Positions 8,353 through 18,138 are shown, numbered from the stretch's first letter. The stretch: DNA of 64,000 nt from Flammeovirga pectinis (GCF_003970675.1 NZ_CP034563.1:811501-875500); one strand, 5' to 3'. The notes: generated by a model from the letters alone, not told the origin. Program-made: numbers and translations.

Positions 8353-11300
8353 ATGAATACTAAAATATACCAACTAACATTTTTTCTACTTCTATTTTCA
8401 TCTGTGTTGTTTGCACAAAACAAATTAAGTCAGAAGTATAATTTTGTGCATATAGGTGCAGAAAAAGGGCTCACTCAAACAGCTATTAGCGATATCCTTA
8501 TGGATAAGGATGGCTATATTTGGATGGGGACCTGGAAGGGATTATTCCGTTACGATGCTTATGCAATGCACAGTTACTTTGCAGTAATCGATGATTCAAC
8601 AAAATTACAATCCGATTATATTAATTGCCTTTACGAAGACCATAATAATACTTTATGGATTGGTACTATGGGAGGATTGTATAGGTATGAAAGGAAATTT
8701 GACCAATTTAAAAGAATAGATTTTCAGTTGAATAAGGTGATGAAGGTACTTAAAATTGTACCTAGAAAAAACCAAAATGAAGTTTGGCTGTGTACTGTAA
8801 ATGGGCTTTATCTTTATAATAAAAAAGATGAACAACTAACAAAAATTCTGAATAATAAAGCTGTTACGAATGTTTTAGAAATTGAGAATTTACTTTGGGT
8901 AGGGACTAAAAGTGGTTTACTGGTGGTAGATCAGAAAGGACAAATTGATACTGATTTTCTTGCATTAATAAAGCCAATCAATCTAAGTAATAAATCTATT
9001 ATTAATTTGTTTCAAGATAAAAGGGGAAAGATTTGGATAGCTTCTTGGAAACTATTCTCTTTTAATCCAAAAACAGATGAATTTAAAATTGAAGATCAAG
9101 ATTTAGAAGTATGGGATTTTCTGGAACTAGATAACGAGTTATGGTTTGCTACAACAGATGGCATTTGTGTGCTTAATCAAGAAACTCTACAGAAAAGAGT
9201 CATTAAACAAGATAGAAAGAATACAAGAGGTTTATCAGAAGATTTTTTAACTACTTTATATCAAGATAAAAAAGAAAATATTTGGATTGGTGGATTCAGA
9301 AAAGGGGCTTATTTTTATTCACCTCATAATAACCTATTCGAACTTATTTCTAAAGATTTAGGAGGTTTAGAAATCCTTCAGCACAATAGAGTAATGGATA
9401 TTTATTGTGAAGATAGCACAGCAGTTTGGTTTGCCACAGATGGAGGTGGTATTTCCAAGTTAAATGTACAAACACAAGAACACCTTCCTTTAACTACTTT
9501 GTCAGCATTTAAAAACAAAGCTATTTTATCTATCAAAAGGGATAAAAAAGGCATTTTTTGGCTGTCTACATGGGGAGATGGACTATATAGTTATAACAAG
9601 GAAACCAATAAAATTAAGCAGTTTAAACATATAGAAGGAGATCCTACAACTTTTCCAGAAAATAATATTTGGCAAACTTTTGAGGACAGTGAGGGTAATT
9701 TTTGGGTGTCTATACACGAAATGGGTTTATGTCTTTTTGATACCGATAAAGGAGAAGTGATAGAGCGTATAATTCATAAACAAAAAGAGGTTGAATTTCT
9801 TACGTCATTTTATATTTTTGAAGATAGGGATAAATGTATTTATTTTTGTAATACACAGGGTTTGATAGTTTATGATTTAAAATCGAAAACTTCAAAAATC
9901 TATTTTCAAGAAGGTGGAAAACAAAACACACTTCCGGGTTACTCTGTAAATTGTGGTCTAGAAGATAGTAAAGGCAATATATGGTTGGGTACAAACAACG
10001 GTTTGGCCCTTTTTGATAAGAAGAAACAAAAGTTTTATAAAAAAGGTGGTGAACTGGGCATTAGAGGACCTAGAGTACAAGCAATAGAAGAAGACGATGA
10101 GGGTAATTTGTGGTTAGCCGTAAATAATCAGCTGGTAAAATATTCTACTTTAACGGAAGAAATTGTGGTATTTACTACCGACGATATTGGTATAAATGGA
10201 GAGTTTATTATTGGTGCATCATATACTTTGGCAAATAGACAAATGCTTTTTGGGAGTACAAATGGAGTGGTCGTTTTTAACCCGAAGAGCATCATGATCA
10301 ATAAGCAAAAATCACCCGTTAAACTTGTAGATTTTTCTTTATTCAATAAAAAAGTAACCTTAGAAACAGAAGATTCACCTTTAAAACATGTTATAGATCA
10401 GACAGATAGAATTCAATTGAAACATTATCAAAATGTATTTTCTATAGATTTTAGTACACTAAACTATGTACAATCCGAACAGAATAAATACATGTATCTG
10501 TTAGAAGGTTTTGATAAAGATTGGCAGTTTATTGGTTATAAAAGATCTGCTACTTTTACAAACTTAAATGCAGGAGAATATACTTTTAGGGTAAAGGGTG
10601 CAAATAATGATGGTATTTGGAATGAAGCCAAACCACTAATAATCGAACAATTACCTCCTTTCTGGTTAACATGGTGGGCAAAACTGCTGTATGTTGTTTT
10701 GTTTATTAGCTTAATTTATTTTTTCTATCGCTTCTTAATCAACAGGCATAAACTGGAACGGGCAATAGAAATAAGTAGGATAGAAGGGCAGAAAAAAGCA
10801 GAAGTAAATAAATTTAGAGAACAATTTTTCACAAATATTTCTCACGAATTAAGAACACCATTAACGTTAATTGTTTCACCATTACAAGCAATACAAAAGG
10901 AAGGCGAGAACTATAAATTTAAAGAAAACCAACAGGTATTTAAATTAATGCATTCTAATGCAGAACGTCTGCTCAGGTTAATTAATCAGTTAATGGATTT
11001 TAGAAAGGTAGAAAATGGATTGTTAAAAGTGCAAGAAAAAAGTGGAGATATTATTCGCTTTATTAAAGATACTTCTCAGCTATATTGTTACCAAGCTCAA
11101 CAAATGAAAATTGTGTTTACAATAGAAACTGCTCCTGCTTCATTATGGGTAAATTTTGACCACGATAAACTTGAGAAAATTATTCATAATTTACTTTCTA
11201 ATGCTTTTAAGTATACAAGTGAAGGAGGGAATATTACAGTAAATGCTTTTTTAATTGAAAAGATTGATAGCTACTATACTTTAGAAGTAAAAGTTACAGA

Positions 11301-12408
11301 CGATGGTGTCGGGATTGCAAAAGAAGATATTGATAATATTTTTAGTAGGTACTATATGGTAGAAAATTCTTCTGCAAAAGGAACAGGTATTGGACTTACA
11401 CTTACTAAGGAACTGGTTGAACTTTGCAAAGGAAATATCAATGTAGAAAGTACTGTAGGCGAAGGAACCTCTTTTAATGTCCAACTTTCTTTTGAAGGGA
11501 CATTACCTACTACATCAACCGTTAATAATGAGGAGAATAATTTCTTAATTGAAGCTCCCGATTTACCTAAAAGCAATACAGAGACAAAACAAAAACAAGC
11601 AACTATATTGGTAATTGATGATAATATAGATATACAAACCTATTTAAAAATAGAGTTATCTACTATCTACACAATTTGCCTTGCTAATAATGGTGCAGAA
11701 GGGTTGAAAGTTGCTATTGATAAAACACCAGATTTAATTATTAGTGATGTAATGATGCCTTTAATGGACGGTATGGAACTTTGTCATAAATTAAAATCAA
11801 ATATTGCTACATCGCATATACCTGTTTTATTATTAACCGCAAAGCATTCAGATAAATCACATTTACAAGGACTAACACAAGGGGCAGATGAATTTATTTC
11901 GAAACCTTTTAATATTGAAATACTTAAAACTAGAATTGCATACCATCTTAAACTAAGAAAAGATTTACAACTAAAATTTAAGACAGAAGGGTTTATCAAA
12001 CCAAAAGAAATAACAACATCAGACCCTGATAAAGAATTTTTAGATAAACTGTATAAACTTGTTTTTGATGAACTAGAAAATCCGGAATTTAACACCAAAG
12101 TATTGTGCGAAAAAATGGGCATGAGCAGGACGCTCTTACATACCAAATTAAAGGTACTGACAGCGTGTTCTACTGCCGAGTTTATAAAAAGTGCAAGAAT
12201 GATTAACGCAGCTAAATTATTAAAAGACCAACACATACAAATTAAAGAAGTAGCGTATAGTTGTGGCTACTTAAACCCGCAACAATTTTCTAACACTTTT
12301 GTGAAATATCACGGTATGTCGCCCTCTAAATACCAAGAGCAAGAAGAAGAGGAGAAATCAAATTATCTATCAAAAAAGGCTGTTTATATAGTCAAAAACA
12401 ACGATTGA
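8353..12408 (+). CDS. hybrid two-component system (HTCS) sensor/regulator
   Basis: 1351 residues from ATG 8353 (a TTG three bases upstream is less likely). A signal peptide ends at LFAQ. Two-bladed beta-propeller repeats of the reg_prop type (repeated DxxGxIWxGT patterns) fill about residues 30-680, then a Y_Y_Y domain (about 690-775), one transmembrane helix (WWAKLLYVVLFISLIYFFYR), HisKA with the phospho-acceptor His831 in NISHELRTPL, and HATPase_c. A receiver domain follows with Asp1132 in IISDVMMPLMDG, then an AraC-type DNA-binding domain ending ... SPSKYQEQ. HTCS proteins bind a periplasmic oligosaccharide and activate the neighbouring glycan genes. The GH5 gene begins 107 bases downstream, and a direct repeat lies between the two genes. 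Confidence 0.95.
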   Translation: MNTKIYQLTFFLLLFSSVLFAQNKLSQKYNFVHIGAEKGLTQTAISDILMDKDGYIWMGTWKGLFRYDAYAMHSYFAVIDDSTKLQSDYINCLYEDHNNTLWIGTMGGLYRYERKFDQFKRIDFQLNKVMKVLKIVPRKNQNEVWLCTVNGLYLYNKKDEQLTKILNNKAVTNVLEIENLLWVGTKSGLLVVDQKGQIDTDFLALIKPINLSNKSIINLFQDKRGKIWIASWKLFSFNPKTDEFKIEDQDLEVWDFLELDNELWFATTDGICVLNQETLQKRVIKQDRKNTRGLSEDFLTTLYQDKKENIWIGGFRKGAYFYSPHNNLFELISKDLGGLEILQHNRVMDIYCEDSTAVWFATDGGGISKLNVQTQEHLPLTTLSAFKNKAILSIKRDKKGIFWLSTWGDGLYSYNKETNKIKQFKHIEGDPTTFPENNIWQTFEDSEGNFWVSIHEMGLCLFDTDKGEVIERIIHKQKEVEFLTSFYIFEDRDKCIYFCNTQGLIVYDLKSKTSKIYFQEGGKQNTLPGYSVNCGLEDSKGNIWLGTNNGLALFDKKKQKFYKKGGELGIRGPRVQAIEEDDEGNLWLAVNNQLVKYSTLTEEIVVFTTDDIGINGEFIIGASYTLANRQMLFGSTNGVVVFNPKSIMINKQKSPVKLVDFSLFNKKVTLETEDSPLKHVIDQTDRIQLKHYQNVFSIDFSTLNYVQSEQNKYMYLLEGFDKDWQFIGYKRSATFTNLNAGEYTFRVKGANNDGIWNEAKPLIIEQLPPFWLTWWAKLLYVVLFISLIYFFYRFLINRHKLERAIEISRIEGQKKAEVNKFREQFFTNISHELRTPLTLIVSPLQAIQKEGENYKFKENQQVFKLMHSNAERLLRLINQLMDFRKVENGLLKVQEKSGDIIRFIKDTSQLYCYQAQQMKIVFTIETAPASLWVNFDHDKLEKIIHNLLSNAFKYTSEGGNITVNAFLIEKIDSYYTLEVKVTDDGVGIAKEDIDNIFSRYYMVENSSAKGTGIGLTLTKELVELCKGNINVESTVGEGTSFNVQLSFEGTLPTTSTVNNEENNFLIEAPDLPKSNTETKQKQATILVIDDNIDIQTYLKIELSTIYTICLANNGAEGLKVAIDKTPDLIISDVMMPLMDGMELCHKLKSNIATSHIPVLLLTAKHSDKSHLQGLTQGADEFISKPFNIEILKTRIAYHLKLRKDLQLKFKTEGFIKPKEITTSDPDKEFLDKLYKLVFDELENPEFNTKVLCEKMGMSRTLLHTKLKVLTACSTAEFIKSARMINAAKLLKDQHIQIKEVAYSCGYLNPQQFSNTFVKYHGMSPSKYQEQEEEEKSNYLSKKAVYIVKNND

Positions 12409-12470
12409 ACAAATAGTGAACGGGTTTAAACAAATAGTGTAGCCCCTTTTTGAATCATTTAATAGTATTG
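12408..12470 (+). promoter_or_regulatory. direct-repeat operator candidate and -7 element for the GH5 gene
   Basis: AACAAATAGTG occurs at 12408-12418 and again at 12429-12439, exactly 21 bases apart (two helical turns). It is followed by TAGTATTG (12463-12470), seven of eight matches to TAnnTTTG. There is no -33 box at normal spacing. Tandem half-sites just upstream of a weak promoter are what an AraC-type dimer, here the HTCS encoded next door, would use. The pattern is seen directly; the binding protein is inferred. Confidence 0.4.
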
Positions 12471-12515
12471 GATAACGAAATACTTTTTAACTATCCGAAC
12501 TAATATACTATTAAC

Positions 12516-15500
12516 ATGAATGAAATGAATTTTACAAAAAAAACAATTGTACTATTATGTTGCCTTTTGGTAGCTGCATCACAAGTATTTGCAGGTACTA
12601 TACGGACAAATGGTACAATGGCCAGCACACTAAAAGCAAATGATTTTGCAGTAACTACACCAGGCTTATTACAAGCAGAAAACTACAGTAATGTAACAGG
12701 AGAAATAGAAATAGAGTCTTCTTCTGATACGGACGGAACATCTACTGTAGGTTACTTTGATCCGGGAGATCTTCTCTCTTTTGCTACAAATGTACCTACT
12801 GCTTTTTCAGCAAAAATTAAGTTCAGAGTAGCATCATTACCAGGTGGTGATTTAGTATTAACTACTAATAATGGTGATTTACTAACGATCCAAATTCCAT
12901 CTACAGGTGGATGGGCAGATTGGCAAACACAAGAAATAATTGTTGACTTCCCAGTATCAAATATTTTGAATATTGGAACAACAACAGGTGCTATTAATAT
13001 TAATTGGATTGAAGTTGAAGAAAACGATTGTCCTAACCCTGCATTAGCAAGTTTAACAATTAAAGCAGAAAGTCTTTCTGTATTACCAAATAATTCAATT
13101 CAGCTCCTTCTAGAAGCATTTGATGGTTGTGGAGTACCTGTGGCAGTAGCTGCACAATGGTCTGCAAATGCACCAAATGGCTTATTTATAGCAGGAGATA
13201 ACGAAACAACAGAAATTATAAGTGTGCAAGCGGGCGGCTTAACTACTTCTGTAACTGTTAAGGTTGAAAGTTTATCTAAAAGATACAATTTTGTTGTAAA
13301 CCACCACGGGCGTTTACAAGCTAGTGGCAACAGTATTGTAGGTAAAAACGGAGAAACTGTAAGTTTAGCCGGTAACAGTTTATTTTGGAGTAGTGCAGCC
13401 CCAACTTGGTACAGTAAAACTACTGTAGATTGGTTAGTAGATGACTGGAACACACAAGTTATACGTGCAACAATGTCTGTAAACCCAAAAGATGGAGCAG
13501 GTTTACCTTGGAACTCTAACGATTATGTTCAATCTCCAGAGTATACAATGGGTTTAATGCAAAACGTAATTAATGCGGCAATCGAAAATGATATCTACGT
13601 AATGGTAGATTTTCATGAGCATTATTCTGACCAATATACTGCAGAGGCAATTAAATTTTTTGGGGATATAGCCAAACAATATAATGGGTACGATAACATT
13701 ATATACGAATTATGGAATGAGCCAATTAACGACTCATGGGGAACAGTAAAAAACCATGCGGACCAAGTAATTGCAGAAATACGTAAATACGATCCAGATA
13801 ATTTGATTGTTGTTGGTACTCCTTTTTACTCACAAAGAGTAGACGATGCAGCAGCAAATCAAATTCAAGATAATAACGTTGCTTATGCTTTGCATGGTTA
13901 TGCAATCGAACCTGCACACGGTGCTTTAAGAAAAGGATACAGTGTACCAACAGTTGGTACTGAATGGGGAATTGGTATTAATGATAACGGTGGAGGAGAA
14001 ACTGGTGCTTGGTTAAACTATTGGAGAAACCAAGATGGTGGTAAAATCCATGTAATGTGGGCAGTAAACAATAAGCAAGTTAACGGAGATGAAAACTGGT
14101 CTATTCTTAATGCGAATGTAAATGCAGAAGGGGGATGGAGTACAAATGACTTATCTACTTCTGGAAGATTCCAAAGGGATGTGATGCGTGGTTGGATTGA
14201 TTATACTCCAGAAGTAGCTTGTACGAACGAGTCTTTAGAAAGTATTACTATCAATGCAGCAGCAACATCTGTTACAGTAGGTTTACCTTTAACTTTATCA
14301 GTTGCAGGAACAAGTACATGTGATAATACTTGGAACTTACAAGGAGAGTGGTCAGCAAATGTAGTAAATGGCGTATTTACAGCAACAGAAGTAGGTGTAA
14401 GTACGGTTTCTTATACAGACCAAGGTATTTCAGCTACACTTCAAATTACTGTAACACCCAATCAAGCACCAATAGCTAATGCAGGTGCTGATCAGTTTTT
14501 AGTGCAACCAATTACGGCATTAAATTTACAAGGTAGTGCATCTGATGTAGAAGGAGATGCTTTAATGTATTCTTGGACACAAATTAGTGGACCAATTACT
14601 ACATCTATAGAAAGTCCAAATTCAATACGCCCATTAGTACAAGGCTTATCTGTTCTTGGAGAATACGAATTTGAATTAACCGTAAATGATGCCAATGGTC
14701 AGACATCTGACATTGTAAAAATTACTGCAGTAGCAAATACACCTCCAACAGTAAATGCAGGTGTAGATCAAAATGTTATTTTAGGGAGTAATGCAAATTT
14801 ATCGGCAAGTGCAACAGATGCAGAAGACGATAACTTATCGTATACATGGTCTCAAGTAAACGGACCAATAAGTGGTACAATTAATAATTCAAATGCTGCG
14901 CAAACAACGGTAAGTGGTCTAACTGAACTTGGTGTTTATACTTTTGAAGTTGGTGTATCAGATGGAACAAGCTCTGCTTCAGATCAGGTAACAGTAGAAG
15001 TAACACCAGTTGTAAATCTTTTAACAAATGGCGATTTTAGTGCAGGAACATCAGCATGGACAAGCTTTGTTTTTGAATCTTCTACAGCCTCTAATACAGA
15101 AGTTAACGGAGTATTTAAAAGTACAATTAATTATGGAGGATGGGAAAACTGGCACGTTCAGTTCTACCAAGGTGGTTTAACTATTGAAAATAACCAATCG
15201 TATACCTTAAAATTTAAAGCAAAAGCAGCAAGTAATCGTTCAATTCAGGTAGGAGTAGAGAAAAATGGTAGCCCTTACACCGGTCATTTTTCTGCAACAC
15301 CACAGTTAACAACAACTATGCAGCAATTTGAGTTTGAATTTACAATGGCAAACCCAACAGATAGTAATGCTCGTGTTGCTTTTAACTTAGGTAGCGCTAA
15401 TGCTGATGTAGAGATTGACGATGTAGTGTTATTACCAGGAACGGGTTTACCATCTAACGAAGTACCAGTAGTTACTGTAGGAGCCGATGAGTTTTTACCA

Positions 15501-16409
15501 AAAGGGACTACATCTACTACTTTAACAGGTGCAGCAACAGATGCAGATAATGGTCCGCAGACATTAACGTATGCATGGACTCAAACTTCTGGAGCGGCAG
15601 TAACAATTGTATCACCAACAGCACAAGTTACAGCAGTAACAGGGCTTACAAATGGAGGAGTTTATACTTTTACGTTAACGGCTTCAGACGGTGAAGATAC
15701 AAGCAGTGCAAATGTAGAAATTGAAGTTGAAGATGATATAATAATTTTAACAAGAATTGAAGCTGAAAACTATTCTGGAATGGATGGTGTGCAGACGGAA
15801 TCTTGTTCTGAAGGAGGTCTTAATGTAGGGTATATTGATGCTTGGGATTGGTTGTCTTTTGATAACATCAATATCCCTACAACTGGAACTTATACAATCT
15901 CTTATAGAGTAGCGAGCCAAAATGGTGGCGGACGTTTAAAATTTGAAAAAGCAGGTGGATCTGTAAACTACGGCGAAATTTCTATTCCTAGTACAGGTGG
16001 ATGGCAAAACTGGACAACAGTTTCTCATCAAGTTACACTAACTGCAGGAAATCAGAACTTTGCTATTGCAGTACTGGAAGGTGGATTTAACATTAATTGG
16101 TTAGAAATTTCTTCAGGAAGTTCTTCATCTGCTAGAAAAATGGACAACAGTAAGTTAGAACAAGAGTTGACATCGCAATTGATATCACTTTACCCTAACC
16201 CTGTACAGCAACAATTAAGTATTGAAGGTTTATCAACTACAGCTTCTAGATTAGAAATTTATTCTACAGGAGGAATGATAGTAGAAAGCATAGACCTTTC
16301 AGAAAATAAAACAGTAAACGTTTCTGTAGAGAACCTTAAGGCAGGGATCTACTTATTACGTGTATACGATAACGATATAATCCAAACTAAGAAGTTTATC
16401 AAAAGATAG
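12516..16409 (+). CDS. secreted GH5-family endoglycanase with CBM6 and PKD/Ig-like modules, T9SS sorted
   Basis: 1297 residues. Signal peptide (to VFAG), a CBM6-like module (about 50-170, LLQAENYSN ... ININWIEVE), an Ig-like linker, then a GH5 catalytic domain (about 258-560). GH5 acid/base and nucleophile are visible as Glu402 in ELWNEP and Glu483 in GTEWG, and the family His in DFHEHY is present. Next come a bacterial Ig-like stretch, PKD-like repeats (NQAPIANAGADQ and copies), a CBM4/9-like module (about 838-990, NGDFSAGTSAWTS), a further PKD repeat, and a second CBM6 (about 1085-1200). The end is a type A T9SS sorting domain (LYPNPVQQQL). It resembles cellulase/mannanase-type GH5 enzymes; the exact substrate is not decidable. 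The HTCS upstream is the probable regulator. Confidence 0.92.
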   Translation: MNEMNFTKKTIVLLCCLLVAASQVFAGTIRTNGTMASTLKANDFAVTTPGLLQAENYSNVTGEIEIESSSDTDGTSTVGYFDPGDLLSFATNVPTAFSAKIKFRVASLPGGDLVLTTNNGDLLTIQIPSTGGWADWQTQEIIVDFPVSNILNIGTTTGAININWIEVEENDCPNPALASLTIKAESLSVLPNNSIQLLLEAFDGCGVPVAVAAQWSANAPNGLFIAGDNETTEIISVQAGGLTTSVTVKVESLSKRYNFVVNHHGRLQASGNSIVGKNGETVSLAGNSLFWSSAAPTWYSKTTVDWLVDDWNTQVIRATMSVNPKDGAGLPWNSNDYVQSPEYTMGLMQNVINAAIENDIYVMVDFHEHYSDQYTAEAIKFFGDIAKQYNGYDNIIYELWNEPINDSWGTVKNHADQVIAEIRKYDPDNLIVVGTPFYSQRVDDAAANQIQDNNVAYALHGYAIEPAHGALRKGYSVPTVGTEWGIGINDNGGGETGAWLNYWRNQDGGKIHVMWAVNNKQVNGDENWSILNANVNAEGGWSTNDLSTSGRFQRDVMRGWIDYTPEVACTNESLESITINAAATSVTVGLPLTLSVAGTSTCDNTWNLQGEWSANVVNGVFTATEVGVSTVSYTDQGISATLQITVTPNQAPIANAGADQFLVQPITALNLQGSASDVEGDALMYSWTQISGPITTSIESPNSIRPLVQGLSVLGEYEFELTVNDANGQTSDIVKITAVANTPPTVNAGVDQNVILGSNANLSASATDAEDDNLSYTWSQVNGPISGTINNSNAAQTTVSGLTELGVYTFEVGVSDGTSSASDQVTVEVTPVVNLLTNGDFSAGTSAWTSFVFESSTASNTEVNGVFKSTINYGGWENWHVQFYQGGLTIENNQSYTLKFKAKAASNRSIQVGVEKNGSPYTGHFSATPQLTTTMQQFEFEFTMANPTDSNARVAFNLGSANADVEIDDVVLLPGTGLPSNEVPVVTVGADEFLPKGTTSTTLTGAATDADNGPQTLTYAWTQTSGAAVTIVSPTAQVTAVTGLTNGGVYTFTLTASDGEDTSSANVEIEVEDDIIILTRIEAENYSGMDGVQTESCSEGGLNVGYIDAWDWLSFDNINIPTTGTYTISYRVASQNGGGRLKFEKAGGSVNYGEISIPSTGGWQNWTTVSHQVTLTAGNQNFAIAVLEGGFNINWLEISSGSSSSARKMDNSKLEQELTSQLISLYPNPVQQQLSIEGLSTTASRLEIYSTGGMIVESIDLSENKTVNVSVENLKAGIYLLRVYDNDIIQTKKFIKR

Positions 16410-16441
16410 ACGAAATTTCATTCTTGATTAAAATTTTAAAT

Positions 16442-16482
16442 CACCCCAGTACGTTATTACAACGTGATTGGGGTGTTTTTTT
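16442..16482. terminator. bidirectional terminator between convergent genes
   Basis: CACCCCAGTACG pairs with CGTGATTGGGGTG with one small mismatch, followed by eight T on the plus strand. It serves the GH5 gene and possibly the convergent SGNH gene. Confidence 0.7.
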
Positions 16483-16488
16483 TCCTAC

Positions 16489-17199
16489 TTATTTTTTCAC
16501 TATTTCTTTTATAGCATCAACCCAAATAGCATAACCTTCTTCATTAAGATGAGTACCATCAGTAGATAACTTATTATTCATCAGACCATCTTTATCCTGA
16601 AATAGGGGGTTTAAATTAATGTAGGTGAAGTTTTTCCCATTATGTTCCATTACAAGTGTATTCACTTTATTAATTAATGGAGCCATAAAATCTTGATGAT
16701 CTGGCAATATGCTTTCTACATATATTTCTGTTGTAGGAGAAATTTCATGTATTTGATCAACAATTTTTATGATATTACTTGCTACATATTCAGCCGATGG
16801 AATTTGCTTCTGAAAATGTAAATTGAACAGATCGTTTACTCCAATCATAATAAAAACCTTAGATGGTTTATAATAAGCTATCTCACCAAGTCTTAGTAAA
16901 ACACCATCAGTTACATCGCCACTTATACCTCTATTTTTTATATTTGGAAGACCAAATTTAGCACCCCAATCACTGCCTTGTTCAGTAATGCTATTTCCTA
17001 AAAAGACAATATCTTTATGTACCAAAGGGGTTGCTTTAAATACAGAAATTCTTTCTTTATAATGATTGGCCGTCCATTCTGAGTGATACTTTACCTGCAT
17101 TGTTTTATCTGGATAAAAACTACTAGTATCTACTTTATTTTTAGGCATACAAGAAAGTGAACTAATAAAGAGTAAGGTTATATAAAAGAGGTTTTTCAT
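16489..17199 (-). CDS. SGNH/GDSL-family hydrolase lipoprotein
   Basis: 236 residues. A lipoprotein signal ends at SSLSC (Cys17), giving an outer-membrane or periplasmic anchor. The SGNH blocks are visible: Ser70 in FLGNSITEQG (block I), the oxyanion Gly in RGISGDVT (block II), GVNDLF (block III), and Asp214/His217 in DGTHL (block V). Family members are esterases or acyl-hydrolases, often carbohydrate acetylesterases when found beside glycoside hydrolases. Being convergent with the GH5 gene fits deacetylation of a plant or algal glycan, an inference. It has its own promoter, not one shared with the GH5 gene. Confidence 0.88.
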   Translation of the reverse strand: MKNLFYITLLFISSLSCMPKNKVDTSSFYPDKTMQVKYHSEWTANHYKERISVFKATPLVHKDIVFLGNSITEQGSDWGAKFGLPNIKNRGISGDVTDGVLLRLGEIAYYKPSKVFIMIGVNDLFNLHFQKQIPSAEYVASNIIKIVDQIHEISPTTEIYVESILPDHQDFMAPLINKVNTLVMEHNGKNFTYINLNPLFQDKDGLMNNKLSTDGTHLNEEGYAIWVDAIKEIVKK

Positions 17200-17268
17200 G
17201 TTTACTTTTTTTGGTTTAAAACTTATGAAGATAAAATTATCACAATACTAAAACTTATTAGCTTTAAC

Positions 17269-17297
17269 CATGTATCTTTTTTTAATTATTACGTCTA
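17269..17297 (+). promoter_or_regulatory. ECF-type promoter of the sigZ-like gene
   Basis: CATGTATC (17269-17276), then a T-rich spacer, then CGTCTA (17292-17297). TGTATC and CGTCT are 15 bases apart. The same two boxes at the same spacing precede the next gene (17891-17918). The paired boxes look like an extracytoplasmic-function sigma promoter, which suggests autoregulation. Confidence 0.6.
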
Positions 17298-17328
17298 CAT
17301 TGTAAATGTGGTATTTTAGGTTTAAAAA

Positions 17329-17874
17329 ATGATGAACACAAACGAAATATGGAGACAGTTTAAAGATGAATTACTTGGCTTTATAAAAAGTAAGGTAAAT
17401 GATGATGCTCTTGCTGAAGATATTTTACAAGAGATTTTTATCAAGATTCATCAAAAGAAAAACAGTCTTACAAATAATCAGAAATTACAAAGTTGGGTGT
17501 ACCAAATTACACGGAACGCAATAATTGATCACTACAGAAAAAAGAAAAATAGTATTACAGATATAAATGCATTAAACCTACCACAAGAAACAGAAGAAGA
17601 TAGTGCTAGTTTTGTAGCCTGTACAGAGTGTGTAAAACCATTTATATTAGAGCTTCCAGAAATCTATAAAGATGTTTTACTTAAAGTTACCTATACAAAA
17701 ATGTCGCAGAAAGAGTATGCCGAAAATATAGGCATAACTTACCCAACTGTTAAAGCTAGAATACAGAGGGGTAGAGAGAAACTAAAAACATCTTTTGAGA
17801 ATTGCTGTAAAATAATTGATGGTGAATTTATTGAACGAAAGATCTCTTGCTCAAGTGGTTGTAAAAATAAATAA
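17329..17874 (+). CDS. sigZ: ECF sigma factor, SigZ-like, with cysteine motifs
   Basis: 181 residues, normal for ECF sigma factors. Sigma-2 is seen in LAEDILQEIFIKIHQ and QSWVYQITRNAIIDHYRK, and sigma-4 in MSQKEYAENIGITYPTVKAR with RGREKLK. The linker contains CTECVKPF and the C-terminal tail holds CC and CSSGC, the cysteine pattern of SigZ-type factors. No anti-sigma gene lies nearby, so sensing may be built into these cysteines, as in metal-responsive CorE-type sigma factors (inference). The same promoter motif lies before this gene and before the cysteine-rich mini-protein downstream. Confidence 0.88.
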   Translation: MMNTNEIWRQFKDELLGFIKSKVNDDALAEDILQEIFIKIHQKKNSLTNNQKLQSWVYQITRNAIIDHYRKKKNSITDINALNLPQETEEDSASFVACTECVKPFILELPEIYKDVLLKVTYTKMSQKEYAENIGITYPTVKARIQRGREKLKTSFENCCKIIDGEFIERKISCSSGCKNK

Positions 17875-17890
17875 TATTTTTTTCTGAAAT

Positions 17891-17918
17891 CATGTATCCT
17901 TTTTAAAGTCTTGCGTCT
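17891..17918 (+). promoter_or_regulatory. ECF-type promoter of the cysteine-rich gene
   Basis: CATGTATCCTTTTT (17891-17904) then CGTCT (17914-17918). TGTATC to CGTCT spacing is 15 bases, identical to the promoter upstream of the sigma gene. Confidence 0.6.
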
Positions 17919-17967
17919 CTAAGAGTGAAAATACAAAATGAATAAATCACTTATAAAAAGTAAAGTT

Positions 17968-18129
17968 ATGGAAGACAATAAAAAATGCTGTGAGAACCAA
18001 TCTTGTACATGTAACTGTAATTGCGAATGCAAACAAGATGACCAAGGTAATTGCACTTGTGAATGTAATCCTGTAGAAGGAGATGCACATAAAACGACAT
18101 GTTGCACACCACCTAACGGTTGTTGCTAA
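17968..18129 (+). CDS. cysteine-rich metallothionein-like mini-protein
   Basis: From ATG 17968 the protein has 53 residues, 14 of them cysteine (CC, CTCNCNCEC, CTCEC, CC and CC), with no signal peptide. An in-frame ATG at 17938 would add ten residues of ordinary sequence; the shorter start fits better because the longer one sits only about 20 bases after the putative promoter. Dense CxC motifs imply metal or thiol binding. It lies 93 bases after the sigma gene and has a copy of that gene's promoter, so it is probably a target of that sigma factor. No named family is recognised. Function as metal buffer or sensor is inferred. Confidence 0.75.
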   Translation: MEDNKKCCENQSCTCNCNCECKQDDQGNCTCECNPVEGDAHKTTCCTPPNGCC

Positions 18130-18138
18130 CAAAAAAAT

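Noticed and set aside
11784-12236. Long minus-strand frame inside the HTCS gene
   Set aside because: It overlaps the receiver and AraC domains, which are clearly coded on the plus strand; the minus frame has no recognisable pattern.
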